From NCBI GenBank assembly GCA_963728145.1, contig CAVSJA010000007.1, positions 1,116,001 through 1,180,000 on the forward strand: a stretch of DNA of 64,000 nucleotides, in the 5' to 3' direction. Origin of the DNA: CAVSJA01 sp963728145 (GTDB taxonomy: Bacteria > Bacteroidota > Bacteroidia > Chitinophagales > Chitinophagaceae). The translations under genes were made by a program, and so were the position numbers. Below, in pieces: positions 54,163 through 61,428 of the stretch (within the stretch, counting starts at the first letter, position 1; the number at the start of each line of letters is the position of its first letter). The notes under the pieces are model-generated. The model was not told where the DNA came from and did not search any database. It saw nothing but the letters and a program-made list of their open reading frames with translations.

Positions 54163-54453
54163 TTGTCGAAAACCGTTACAATTCCTGAACTTGCTAATAT
54201 GACTACCGATCAAATTGAAAAATTCCTTGTTCCCAAATACCTTGCAAAAGTTTCGGTTAAGATCGATTTCAAAACAAGAAATTCATTAATCGGGATATTT
54301 ATAATGACGGGTGACTATCAGGAACTAAAGACAAAAAATTTCTGGCGTATTGTTACGGGACCAAATGTAGAAAGCTGGAAGAAATCGCAGGACAATGGAC
54401 TTGCAAGAATCTTCAATGGTTCCGAGATAACACGATTATCGGCAGTGAAATAA
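54163..54453 (+). CDS. Small protein of unknown family
   Basis: A 60-96-aa reading frame follows the deacetylase, with TTG 54163 or ATG 54199 as possible starts. It carries TVTIPELANMTTDQIEKFL, KYLAKVSVKIDFKTRNSL and KKSQDNGLARIFNGSE. The composition looks like a real soluble protein, but no domain is recognised. An upstream extension into the deacetylase in another frame is rejected. Its stop lies inside the stem of the terminator at 54451. Confidence 0.5.
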   Translation: MSKTVTIPELANMTTDQIEKFLVPKYLAKVSVKIDFKTRNSLIGIFIMTGDYQELKTKNFWRIVTGPNVESWKKSQDNGLARIFNGSEITRLSAVK

Positions 54454-54473
54454 GTTGATCATTGATCAACTTA
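54451..54473. terminator. Bidirectional terminator shared by convergent genes
   Basis: A perfect 10-bp stem TAAGTTGATC/GATCAACTTA with loop ATT is followed by TTTTCTT. The stop codons of both flanking genes (54451-54453 and 54466-54468) lie inside the stem. Confidence 0.8.
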
Positions 54474-54669
54474 TTTTCTTGACGTTTACCGCATTCATGC
54501 CTTTTTTCCCTTCTTTGAGTTCGAATTCAACTTTGTCGCCTTCCCTAACAGGCTGCGACAAGCCACTGGAATGAACAAAAGTTTCCTTTTCGGAATCATC
54601 ATGCTTAATGAATCCAAAGCCTTTTTCGGTGTTGTAGAATTTTACTGTACCGCGATTTTTCTTTTCCAT
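54466..54669 (-). CDS. cspA: Cold-shock domain protein
   Basis: This 67-aa protein is a single OB-fold cold-shock domain with RNP1 KGFGFI and RNP2-like TFVHSS. It binds single-stranded RNA and DNA, and typical members act as RNA chaperones in the cytoplasm. The length is usual. It is monocistronic, convergent with the short gene before it and shares its terminator. No clear cold-box is seen upstream. Confidence 0.95.
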   Translation of the reverse strand: MEKKNRGTVKFYNTEKGFGFIKHDDSEKETFVHSSGLSQPVREGDKVEFELKEGKKGMNAVNVKKIS

Positions 54670-54721
54670 AATAGAAATTAATAAGGGCTAAAGATATGAA
54701 TTCGTCTGAACAGACCAATTT

Positions 54722-55144
54722 TTAATCCTTGTCGGGGTTTGATGCGAAATCGTGATGCGCAGTTAATACGAACGTGATGGTTTCAACGAGTTTAGTCAGA
54801 CGGGTAGGTTTCGTAATGAAAAGCATTGCACCCAACCTGGCGGTTTCCTGAAAATCTTCATCAAGTTTCGACGTCGTGTAGACTACAACAGGCATGTCTT
54901 TCAAACGTGGATCCTTTTTAAGTTCTGAAAGGCATTGCTTCCCATTCATTCTTGGCATGTTCAGGTCGAGAAAGATAAAATCAGGCCGGTCATGAAATGG
55001 GTTTCTTAGGAGCCTTAGTGCCTCTTCTCCATTTTCAGCGCTTTCACATTTGATGGCAGGATTAATTTCCGCAATTGCCTCACAGAATATCTCTACATCA
55101 TCAGAATCGTCGTCAATGATCAGTATCTTGTTATATTTCTGCAT
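54722..55144 (-). CDS. Single-domain response regulator (receiver only)
   Basis: This 140-aa protein consists only of a receiver domain. The acidic pair is Asp11-Asp12, the phosphorylation site is Asp60 in FLDLNMP, the switch threonine is in YTTS near 90-91, and the conserved lysine is Lys112 in TKP. This resembles Rcp1-type regulators that pair with hybrid or phytochrome-like kinases. The start at 55144 is chosen because the upstream extension lacks family similarity. It is divergent from the chemotaxis-kinase fusion (122 bases), so it may receive phosphate from that kinase; this is inference. Confidence 0.88.
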   Translation of the reverse strand: MQKYNKILIIDDDSDDVEIFCEAIAEINPAIKCESAENGEEALRLLRNPFHDRPDFIFLDLNMPRMNGKQCLSELKKDPRLKDMPVVVYTTSKLDEDFQETARLGAMLFITKPTRLTKLVETITFVLTAHHDFASNPDKD

Positions 55145-55265
55145 CTGGATTTGGCAATGCTTTTTGCAAATTTCAAACCTAAGATTTTTTGCGGGGATAG
55201 GTACAGGTTTCATAATTTTAATTTGAAGACAACAAGTCCAATTAAATTCCTGTGAGCTAACACAG

Positions 55266-58200
55266 ATGCCTGTAAAAAGGTTAGAAAAAAAAAGAGACCA
55301 TAAAGAATCCTTTCCTGTTGTAGCGATCGGCGCTTCCGCCGGTGGGCTTGAGGCAATCACAAGTTTTTTAAAGAAACTTTCGCCTGCCACCGGCATGGCC
55401 TTCGTGTATATCCAGCACCTTCACCCCAGTCACGAAAGTCAGCTCACCCAAATTCTGTCCTATGCCACAAAAATGAAAGTGGTGGAAGCCAGGCATCGCA
55501 TGGTGCTCGAGCCAAATACAGTATATGTGATACCTCCAAATAAGGATATGTCTGCCGCTAATGGATCTTTGATATTAAATGCAAGAAAAACATCTCCGGG
55601 CTTGCATCACCCTATTGACCAGTTTTTCAGTAGTCTGGCCGAAGTTTATGAGGAGAGATCTATCGGGGTATTGTTATCTGGAACTGCGAATGATGGCACG
55701 GCTGGTTTGAAAGCCATTAAGAGCGCTGGTGGGCTAACTATCGCTCAGGATGAGTCCGCGAAGTTTCAAAGCATGCCCAGGACGGCCATTGCCGAGCAGG
55801 TGGTTGACATGGTTTTATCGCCTGAGCAAATTGCGAAGGAAGTTGAAAGGCTAAGCAAGGATTCCACCCTGGTAGAGAAATCCCTCATGGGAATCGAAGA
55901 ACAAGAAGAAGAAACGAAGAAAGGAAATGAACATATTTTGGCCATGTTCCAAATGTTAAGGAAAACTACCGGTGTCGATTTCAGCCATTATAAGGCCAAT
56001 ACTGTGAAGCGAAGGATAATGAGGCGAATGCTGATCTACAAACTTGGTACGCTGGAGGAATATGTTCAATACCTGAAGCAAAACAAAACTGAAGTAAATA
56101 TCCTTTATCAGGATCTCCTGATCAACGTCACTGCATTCTTCAGGGATCCTGACAGCATGGAATACCTGAAAAAAACACTGCTTCCCAAGATTCTTAAAGC
56201 GAAAACAACCGGGCAAGAATTGCGCATCTGGATACCGGCATGTTCAACCGGTGAAGAAGCATATTCGATTGCCATTGTGTTGGCGGAATTGTTGGGCGAC
56301 CGGATTTCCAATTTTCCCGTCCAGATCTTTGCGACCGACCTGAGTGAAATAGCCATCGACAAGGCAAGGATCGGAATTTACAACCTCAATGACCTGCAGA
56401 ACGTTTCTCCCAAAAGAGTACAGAAGTTTTTTACAAAGATAGAAGGAGGTTACAGGGTCGTAAAAACGATCCGCGATCTTATCGTTTTCGCACCGCATAA
56501 TGTTTTTAAGGATCCCCCTTTCTCCCGCATCGACCTGATCAGTTGCTGCAATCTTATGATCTACCTCGACAATTATTTGCAGAAAAAACTGCTCACTACT
56601 TTCCATTATGCGCTTAATCATATCGGTTATTTGATGCTTGGAAAATCTGAAACGATTAGCACTGCTTTGCAGCTCTTTACCCAATTGGAAAAAAAGTTCA
56701 AGATTTATGGAAAGAAAAAGGACGTCGCGGGCAAGGCAATCTTCGAAATGAATTACCGGCCGGATATAGAATCCGGAAACAATTTGGGGGATAAGAAAAA
56801 GATCCAGAAACGTTTAGAATCAGCACAAGGTAATCTTGAAAAATCGGTGGATGAAATCCTGCTTAGGAATTATATTCCCGCAAGTGTTGTCACAAACCGT
56901 GATCTGGAGATTCTTATGTTCCGTGGTTCAACCAGTCTTTATCTCGAACCCTCACCCGGCAAGGCAAGCCTGAATTTATTAAAAATGGCAAGAGCCGGCC
57001 TTGCCTTTGAATTGAAAAACGCCGCTCATAAGGTTACTCGGTCCGGCCAATCCGTCAAGAAGTCTGGTCTTGAAATAAAAGTCAAAGATCAGATCCATCA
57101 TGTATCCATTGAGGTGCATCCATTGAAGGACGAAGGCGAAGAGGATCTCTTTTTGGTTGTATTCAATGAATTGCCGGAGCCTGGTACTATTGTCAAAGCT
57201 AACCTATCGAAGGACAAATTGGTGACGCAGCTTCAGGATGAATTGCAAACGGTTAGAGAAGATATGCGTTCCATCATCGAGGAACAGGAAGCCAGCAACG
57301 AAGAACTTCAGTCCGCGAATGAAGAAATTGTTTCGAGTAACGAGGAATTACAAAGTATTAATGAAGAACTGGAAACTTCAAAAGAGGAATTGGAATCATC
57401 AAATGAAGAATTGATGACTATCAATTCCGAATTGCAGATGAGGAACGAGCAGTTGTCAGCATCTTACGAATATTCAGAAGCCGTGTTCAATACGATCACG
57501 GAATCGGTGCTATTCCTTGATAAAGATCTCCGGATTAAATCCGCGAATAAATCATTTTACAAAACCTTCAAAGAAAAAGAAGAAAATACGGAAGGAAGGC
57601 TCATTTACGAATTAGCCGAAAGACAATGGGATATTCCAGGTTTACGTGAATTGCTGGACAAGGTAATGAAACAAAATTCCCCGTTTGGAGGATTCGAGGT
57701 TAAACAAGTATTTCCGCAAATAGGAGAAAAAGTATTGTTATTGAGTGCGCGGCGGGTCGTCCAGCAGTTAAATGACCAACAACTAATACTTCTGGCGATC
57801 GAAGATATCACCGAACATCGCAGAGCGCAGGCGATAATCGCCGAAAGAGAAGCCTGGATGAGGAATATGTTAGATAACGCGCCGGTTTTGATCTGGGTAT
57901 CCAATAGCAATAATGTAAGGTATTTCTTTAATAAATCCTGGTTGGACTATACCGGCAATAAAGAGGGGCAGGATAAGGATCAGGAGTGGATGAAACAAAT
58001 ACATCCTCAGGATCTGGACAAATATCTTGCAGTCTCCAGTTCGAGCATTGGTAAACGTACGGCTTTTCAAGCTGAGTACAGGCTGTGTCGTCGCGATGGA
58101 GAATACCGATGGATATTGGAAGTGTCCAAACCCACTTATTCCTCAATCAATGAATTTGCGGGCTATATTGCTTCCTGTACCGATATCCACGATACGAAAA

Positions 58201-58997
58201 TGGTGAATGAAGAACTCGAAGAAAGAGTTACCCAAAGAACGATTGCGTTGGAAGAAACCAATCGTGAATTAGAAAGGTCTAATGGTGAACTGGAGCAATT
58301 TGCTTATGTGGCCAGCCATGACCTGCAAGAACCTCTTAGAAAGATCGTTTCATTTTCTGACCGTCTCCAAAAACTCGAAAGTGAGATACCGGTTACTGGT
58401 GTGGGTTATATTACCAAAATTACTGATTCTGCAGAGCGGATGACCAATCTGATCGACGACCTCCTGAATTTTTCAAGGATATCAAAAAGCTCAAAGAAGT
58501 TTGAAAAGACGGATCTTAATCAGATCGTCAAAGATGTTTTAATAGATTTGGATCTTGTGGTCAAAGAAAAAAAAGCAACGATCCAGGCGGATAAGCTTCC
58601 TAAGATTGAAGCGGTACCACTTCAAATGGAGCAGTTGTTTCACAATCTTATCAGCAATGCTTTGAAATTTTCTAAGCCTGGGGTCGCTCCAAGAATCACA
58701 ATTCAACCCGATATCGTTTCCAGGAATAGACTGCCAGAAAATTCAAAATGGAATGCGTCGGAAGATTATATAGGTTTTTCAGTTTCCGACAATGGTATAG
58801 GTTTCGAAGTCGAATTTGCCGATCAAATTTTTATCATCTTTCAACGACTCAATCCCAGCCGTCAATACCCGGGCACAGGAATTGGGCTGGCGTTGTGTAA
58901 AAAAATTGTGACTAACCATGGCGGGGAGATTTATGTGGAGTCCAGGGAAGGGCAGGGGTCGAGTTTTCATGTAATTCTTCCAATCAAACAGACCTGA
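55266..58997 (+). CDS. CheB-CheR-PAS-PAS-histidine kinase fusion
   Basis: This 1243-aa multidomain protein combines several activities. CheB methylesterase spans about 17-195, with the catalytic triad Ser24 (GASAGG), His51 (YIQHLH) and Asp143 (LSGTANDGT). CheR methyltransferase spans about 225-485, with the SAM-binding block WIPACSTGEEAYS near 320-333. A heptad coiled coil (ANEEIVSSNEELQSINEELE, about 650-735) is followed by two PAS domains (about 740-860 and 870-990), a HisKA domain with His1018 (SHDLQEPLRK) and an HATPase domain (SDNGIGF, GTGIGLALCKK). There are no transmembrane helices, so it is cytoplasmic. The fusion is a known type linked to sensing and methyl-based adaptation. No chemoreceptor or CheA gene is nearby. 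Confidence 0.93.
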   Translation: MPVKRLEKKRDHKESFPVVAIGASAGGLEAITSFLKKLSPATGMAFVYIQHLHPSHESQLTQILSYATKMKVVEARHRMVLEPNTVYVIPPNKDMSAANGSLILNARKTSPGLHHPIDQFFSSLAEVYEERSIGVLLSGTANDGTAGLKAIKSAGGLTIAQDESAKFQSMPRTAIAEQVVDMVLSPEQIAKEVERLSKDSTLVEKSLMGIEEQEEETKKGNEHILAMFQMLRKTTGVDFSHYKANTVKRRIMRRMLIYKLGTLEEYVQYLKQNKTEVNILYQDLLINVTAFFRDPDSMEYLKKTLLPKILKAKTTGQELRIWIPACSTGEEAYSIAIVLAELLGDRISNFPVQIFATDLSEIAIDKARIGIYNLNDLQNVSPKRVQKFFTKIEGGYRVVKTIRDLIVFAPHNVFKDPPFSRIDLISCCNLMIYLDNYLQKKLLTTFHYALNHIGYLMLGKSETISTALQLFTQLEKKFKIYGKKKDVAGKAIFEMNYRPDIESGNNLGDKKKIQKRLESAQGNLEKSVDEILLRNYIPASVVTNRDLEILMFRGSTSLYLEPSPGKASLNLLKMARAGLAFELKNAAHKVTRSGQSVKKSGLEIKVKDQIHHVSIEVHPLKDEGEEDLFLVVFNELPEPGTIVKANLSKDKLVTQLQDELQTVREDMRSIIEEQEASNEELQSANEEIVSSNEELQSINEELETSKEELESSNEELMTINSELQMRNEQLSASYEYSEAVFNTITESVLFLDKDLRIKSANKSFYKTFKEKEENTEGRLIYELAERQWDIPGLRELLDKVMKQNSPFGGFEVKQVFPQIGEKVLLLSARRVVQQLNDQQLILLAIEDITEHRRAQAIIAEREAWMRNMLDNAPVLIWVSNSNNVRYFFNKSWLDYTGNKEGQDKDQEWMKQIHPQDLDKYLAVSSSSIGKRTAFQAEYRLCRRDGEYRWILEVSKPTYSSINEFAGYIASCTDIHDTKMVNEELEERVTQRTIALEETNRELERSNGELEQFAYVASHDLQEPLRKIVSFSDRLQKLESEIPVTGVGYITKITDSAERMTNLIDDLLNFSRISKSSKKFEKTDLNQIVKDVLIDLDLVVKEKKATIQADKLPKIEAVPLQMEQLFHNLISNALKFSKPGVAPRITIQPDIVSRNRLPENSKWNASEDYIGFSVSDNGIGFEVEFADQIFIIFQRLNPSRQYPGTGIGLALCKKIVTNHGGEIYVESREGQGSSFHVILPIKQT

Positions 58998-60002
58998 TCA
59001 CCCATCAGTGGCGTTGCTTTTCTCAAGCGCAACGAGGTGTTCTTTAAGATCGTTGATATATCCTTTTAATTCTTCGGCCTTACGGGCATGTTCAGTCGCA
59101 GATCTGGCAAACCCCTTTTTCTGCGAGTCATCTGCGAGTTTTGATAGAAGGTATTGTCTTTCTTCCATTAATCTAACTGCAACCCAAAGGCTTGACTCTA
59201 CTGCTTCCCCTTGTTTCATTAATAGATCGGGTTCAGAATATGAATGTCCTATATGGCAACGATATTTTAACATCTTTCCGTGGGAAATTTTCCAAAGATT
59301 CCCTCCACAGTCGGGGCAGGCAAATATGCTTCTGTCACCAATCTTTTCGATGTTATCGGGTCCTGTTGCCATTCTTTCTGAAGCTACATTTTCCAAAACA
59401 AGTTCAGGATCTGGCGCCTTGTTTTCGGGTTTTTTTTGCATTATAGCTTTGATAGTATTTCCAAATTGTTCCAACGGAATGCAGTAGTCAACTTCCATTT
59501 GTCCAAGAACACTCATTGGCATGTCTGGATATTCAGCCTGGTTCGGATCCTGAACAATCGTTGTTCCCGCACATTTTTTTATCGCATCCATTCCGCTTGT
59601 ACCGTCATGCAACATTCCGGTTAGGATGGTTCCAATGACCCTTGACGTATAATTGACTGCAGCAGAACGAAACAATACATCAATGGATGGCCGCCACCTG
59701 TTTTCTTTCGGACCATGGCCCAGTTGAATCTGTCCTCTTTTTAACAGTAGATGTTCGTTCGGTGGAGCGATATAGATATGGCCTTTCAGTATGGGCATTT
59801 CTTGTCTTGGCGTTTGGCAGATAAGGGTAGTACTGGTCTGAATCCTGTGTGCAAGATAGTCCCCGATACCCTTACCGGATAAATGCATTACAATAAGAAC
59901 TGCTGCATCGATATCGGGATCCAATTGGCTACAGACTTCAGTCACTGCACTAAGTCCACCGGCTGATGATCCGATTACAATGATAAATGAAGGCTCGCTC
60001 AT
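58998..60002 (-). CDS. Stand-alone CheB-like methylesterase with zinc ribbon
   Basis: This 334-aa protein contains a CheB catalytic domain (about 6-190) without a receiver: Ser13 in GSSAGG, His40 in VMHLSG and Asp133 in LTGMLHDGTSG. After a linker there is a four-residue zinc-ribbon candidate (CPDCGG and CHIGH, about 228-256), then a C-terminal helical region with EEHARKAEEL-like sequence. CheB enzymes demethylate or deamidate chemoreceptors. The ribbon tail is an accessory domain seen in some CheB-like proteins of Bacteroidota and proteobacteria. Its stop codon is next to that of the fusion kinase (convergent, no gap). Confidence 0.9.
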   Translation of the reverse strand: MSEPSFIIVIGSSAGGLSAVTEVCSQLDPDIDAAVLIVMHLSGKGIGDYLAHRIQTSTTLICQTPRQEMPILKGHIYIAPPNEHLLLKRGQIQLGHGPKENRWRPSIDVLFRSAAVNYTSRVIGTILTGMLHDGTSGMDAIKKCAGTTIVQDPNQAEYPDMPMSVLGQMEVDYCIPLEQFGNTIKAIMQKKPENKAPDPELVLENVASERMATGPDNIEKIGDRSIFACPDCGGNLWKISHGKMLKYRCHIGHSYSEPDLLMKQGEAVESSLWVAVRLMEERQYLLSKLADDSQKKGFARSATEHARKAEELKGYINDLKEHLVALEKSNATDG

Positions 60003-60075
60003 AGGATGAGAGAGCTTAAATAATTATGCCATAGATAAGTTCCATCCCTTGCAATGTATATTTACGGCGAAGACT

Positions 60076-60366
60076 TCAAACTTCGGCAACCTTAAAAGGC
60101 TTCAACTCTATTGATTGCCATACATTGCCCGTTACATAGGGTTCGTTTTCGAACCATTCTTTCATTTCATCTTCGTTTTCGAATTGCAGGATCATCACCG
60201 AACCGGTCATCTTGCCGGCATGATCCAGGATAGCGCCCCCGAGAATTAAGTTGTTCTTTTCCTTCAAAACCCTTGCGCCCTTAAAATGATCAGGACGTAC
60301 CCGCATCCGTCGGTCGAGGGATTCGTCATCATTTCCGTCTCTTGCGATGACTACATATTGCAACAT
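60076..60366 (-). CDS. YciI-family protein
   Basis: This 96-aa protein has the ferredoxin-like YciI fold features MLQYVVIARDGND at the start, a HFKGARVLKEKNNLILGGAI block and a central AGKMTGSVMILQFEN...WFENEPYV region. Family members are small dimeric enzymes of uncertain activity, sometimes linked to lactone or dimedone hydrolysis or to stress. The ATG at 60366 is preferred over an upstream TTG (60387). No operon partner is seen. Confidence 0.85.
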   Translation of the reverse strand: MLQYVVIARDGNDDESLDRRMRVRPDHFKGARVLKEKNNLILGGAILDHAGKMTGSVMILQFENEDEMKEWFENEPYVTGNVWQSIELKPFKVAEV

Positions 60367-60568
60367 TTGGAGAAGTTTTGTTGTCAAGGTAGGAAATAAG
60401 GTTCTGAACCCTAATAGGGACTCTTTGAATTTAATCAGCTCGGTTTAGGATTTCGGAAGCTTTATTAGTAATCAATATTTTAGCATGCATGGTTTGCGAA
60501 TTTGTAGTTGTTTTGGCAGAAAACATCCTATAAATTCTGTATCATGCGGCCTCTTTTAAATACTAAAC

Positions 60569-61279
60569 ATGAATATGAAGAAAGGCTTATCGCTTTTGGT
60601 TGTTGCTGGTTTATTTATTTTTCTCAACGCCTGCGTAAAAGGTGTTCAAAATCCCCCGCCCGCAAAGAAGACCTATGTAGGAATGATGCATATGGCGCCA
60701 TGGAGTACCCCGGTGGAAGTTTATTTCAATGATTCAAAGGTTTCACAATCTGTCGCTCCCGGAGTATCATCTCAGTTATATGAACCGTTTGAGCCAAAAT
60801 CTTATCAGGTGAAATTTAAGAAAGGCGGGTCCGATAGTCTCGTGGCTTCTTTACCGGCAGAAACTTACGATTCCTCGAAATACTATACGCTTCTTTTGTA
60901 CAACGAATCCCAGACCTCCGTAAAAGCGTTTCGCATCATAGATGACTATTCAATTCTAAACCTGAACCAGGCTTTTATCCGGTTCTTTCACTTCAGTCCT
61001 AATACCGGTACTGTTGATTTCTTTGTTGAAGCGGCAAAAATGTCTGCGGCCAGAGTTTACACAGATAATATTGGGAACCCTTCATATGCATCCTTTACAG
61101 CACAACAACCGGGTGCTTACAATATAACAGTTAAGCGTGCGGGCACAGATGAAATAATCGCACAGGTTCATAATATCGTCTTTCAGGCAGCCAATGCTTA
61201 TACGATTTACCTGAGCGGACTGGAAGGAGTGATTGGTGTTGGAGGACCATCTGTCCGGGTAATTAGAGCCGCACAGTGA
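60569..61279 (+). CDS. DUF4397 lipoprotein
   Basis: This 236-aa protein has a lipobox-like LNAC (Cys22), then two beta-rich halves typical of DUF4397. Blocks are GMMHMAPWSTPVEVYFND, YEPFEPKSYQVKFKKGG and DSSKYYTLLLYNESQTSVKA in the first half, and FIRFFHFSPNTGTVDFFV, ARVYTDNIGNPSYASFT and GAYNITVKRAGTDEIIAQ in the second. It is probably anchored in a membrane on the periplasmic side; the function is unknown. ATG 60575 is an alternative start. Confidence 0.87.
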   Translation: MNMKKGLSLLVVAGLFIFLNACVKGVQNPPPAKKTYVGMMHMAPWSTPVEVYFNDSKVSQSVAPGVSSQLYEPFEPKSYQVKFKKGGSDSLVASLPAETYDSSKYYTLLLYNESQTSVKAFRIIDDYSILNLNQAFIRFFHFSPNTGTVDFFVEAAKMSAARVYTDNIGNPSYASFTAQQPGAYNITVKRAGTDEIIAQVHNIVFQAANAYTIYLSGLEGVIGVGGPSVRVIRAAQ

Positions 61280-61281
61280 TA

Positions 61282-61428
61282 CTCGTGAATGGTGAATGGT
61301 CAATGGTGAATAGTGAACGGATTAAGATTTATAGCATCGTTATAAAAAATTAAACCCCCGGGATTTCCGGGGTTTTAATTTTTTGGTTGGTTTGACCTAT
61401 TCACCATTCACCATTGACCATTCACCGT
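61282..61428. repeat. GTGAATG heptamer hairpin with terminator inside
   Basis: Forward units GTGAATG, GTGAATG, GTCAATG, GTGAATA, GTGAACG (about 61285-61320) are mirrored by inverted CATTCACC/CATTGACC units (about 61398-61426). A GC-rich terminator (61352-61376) sits in the spacer. The inner arms could keep the terminator stem exposed or hidden; this is speculative. Confidence 0.75.
61352..61376. terminator. Bidirectional intrinsic terminator
   Basis: AAACCCCCGG and CCGGGGTTTT form a strong stem with one bulged C and loop near GATTT. T-rich sequence follows on both strands. It serves the DUF4397 gene and the convergent gcvP. Confidence 0.8.

Noticed and set aside
53268..54453. Deacetylase and the following small frame as one frameshifted gene
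   Set aside because: The deacetylase ends at the family's normal C-terminus, so the downstream frame is treated as a separate, uncertain gene.
54722..55396. 224-aa version of the receiver protein
   Set aside because: The extra N-terminal part overlaps the divergent kinase start and lacks any domain; the receiver begins properly at ATG 55144.
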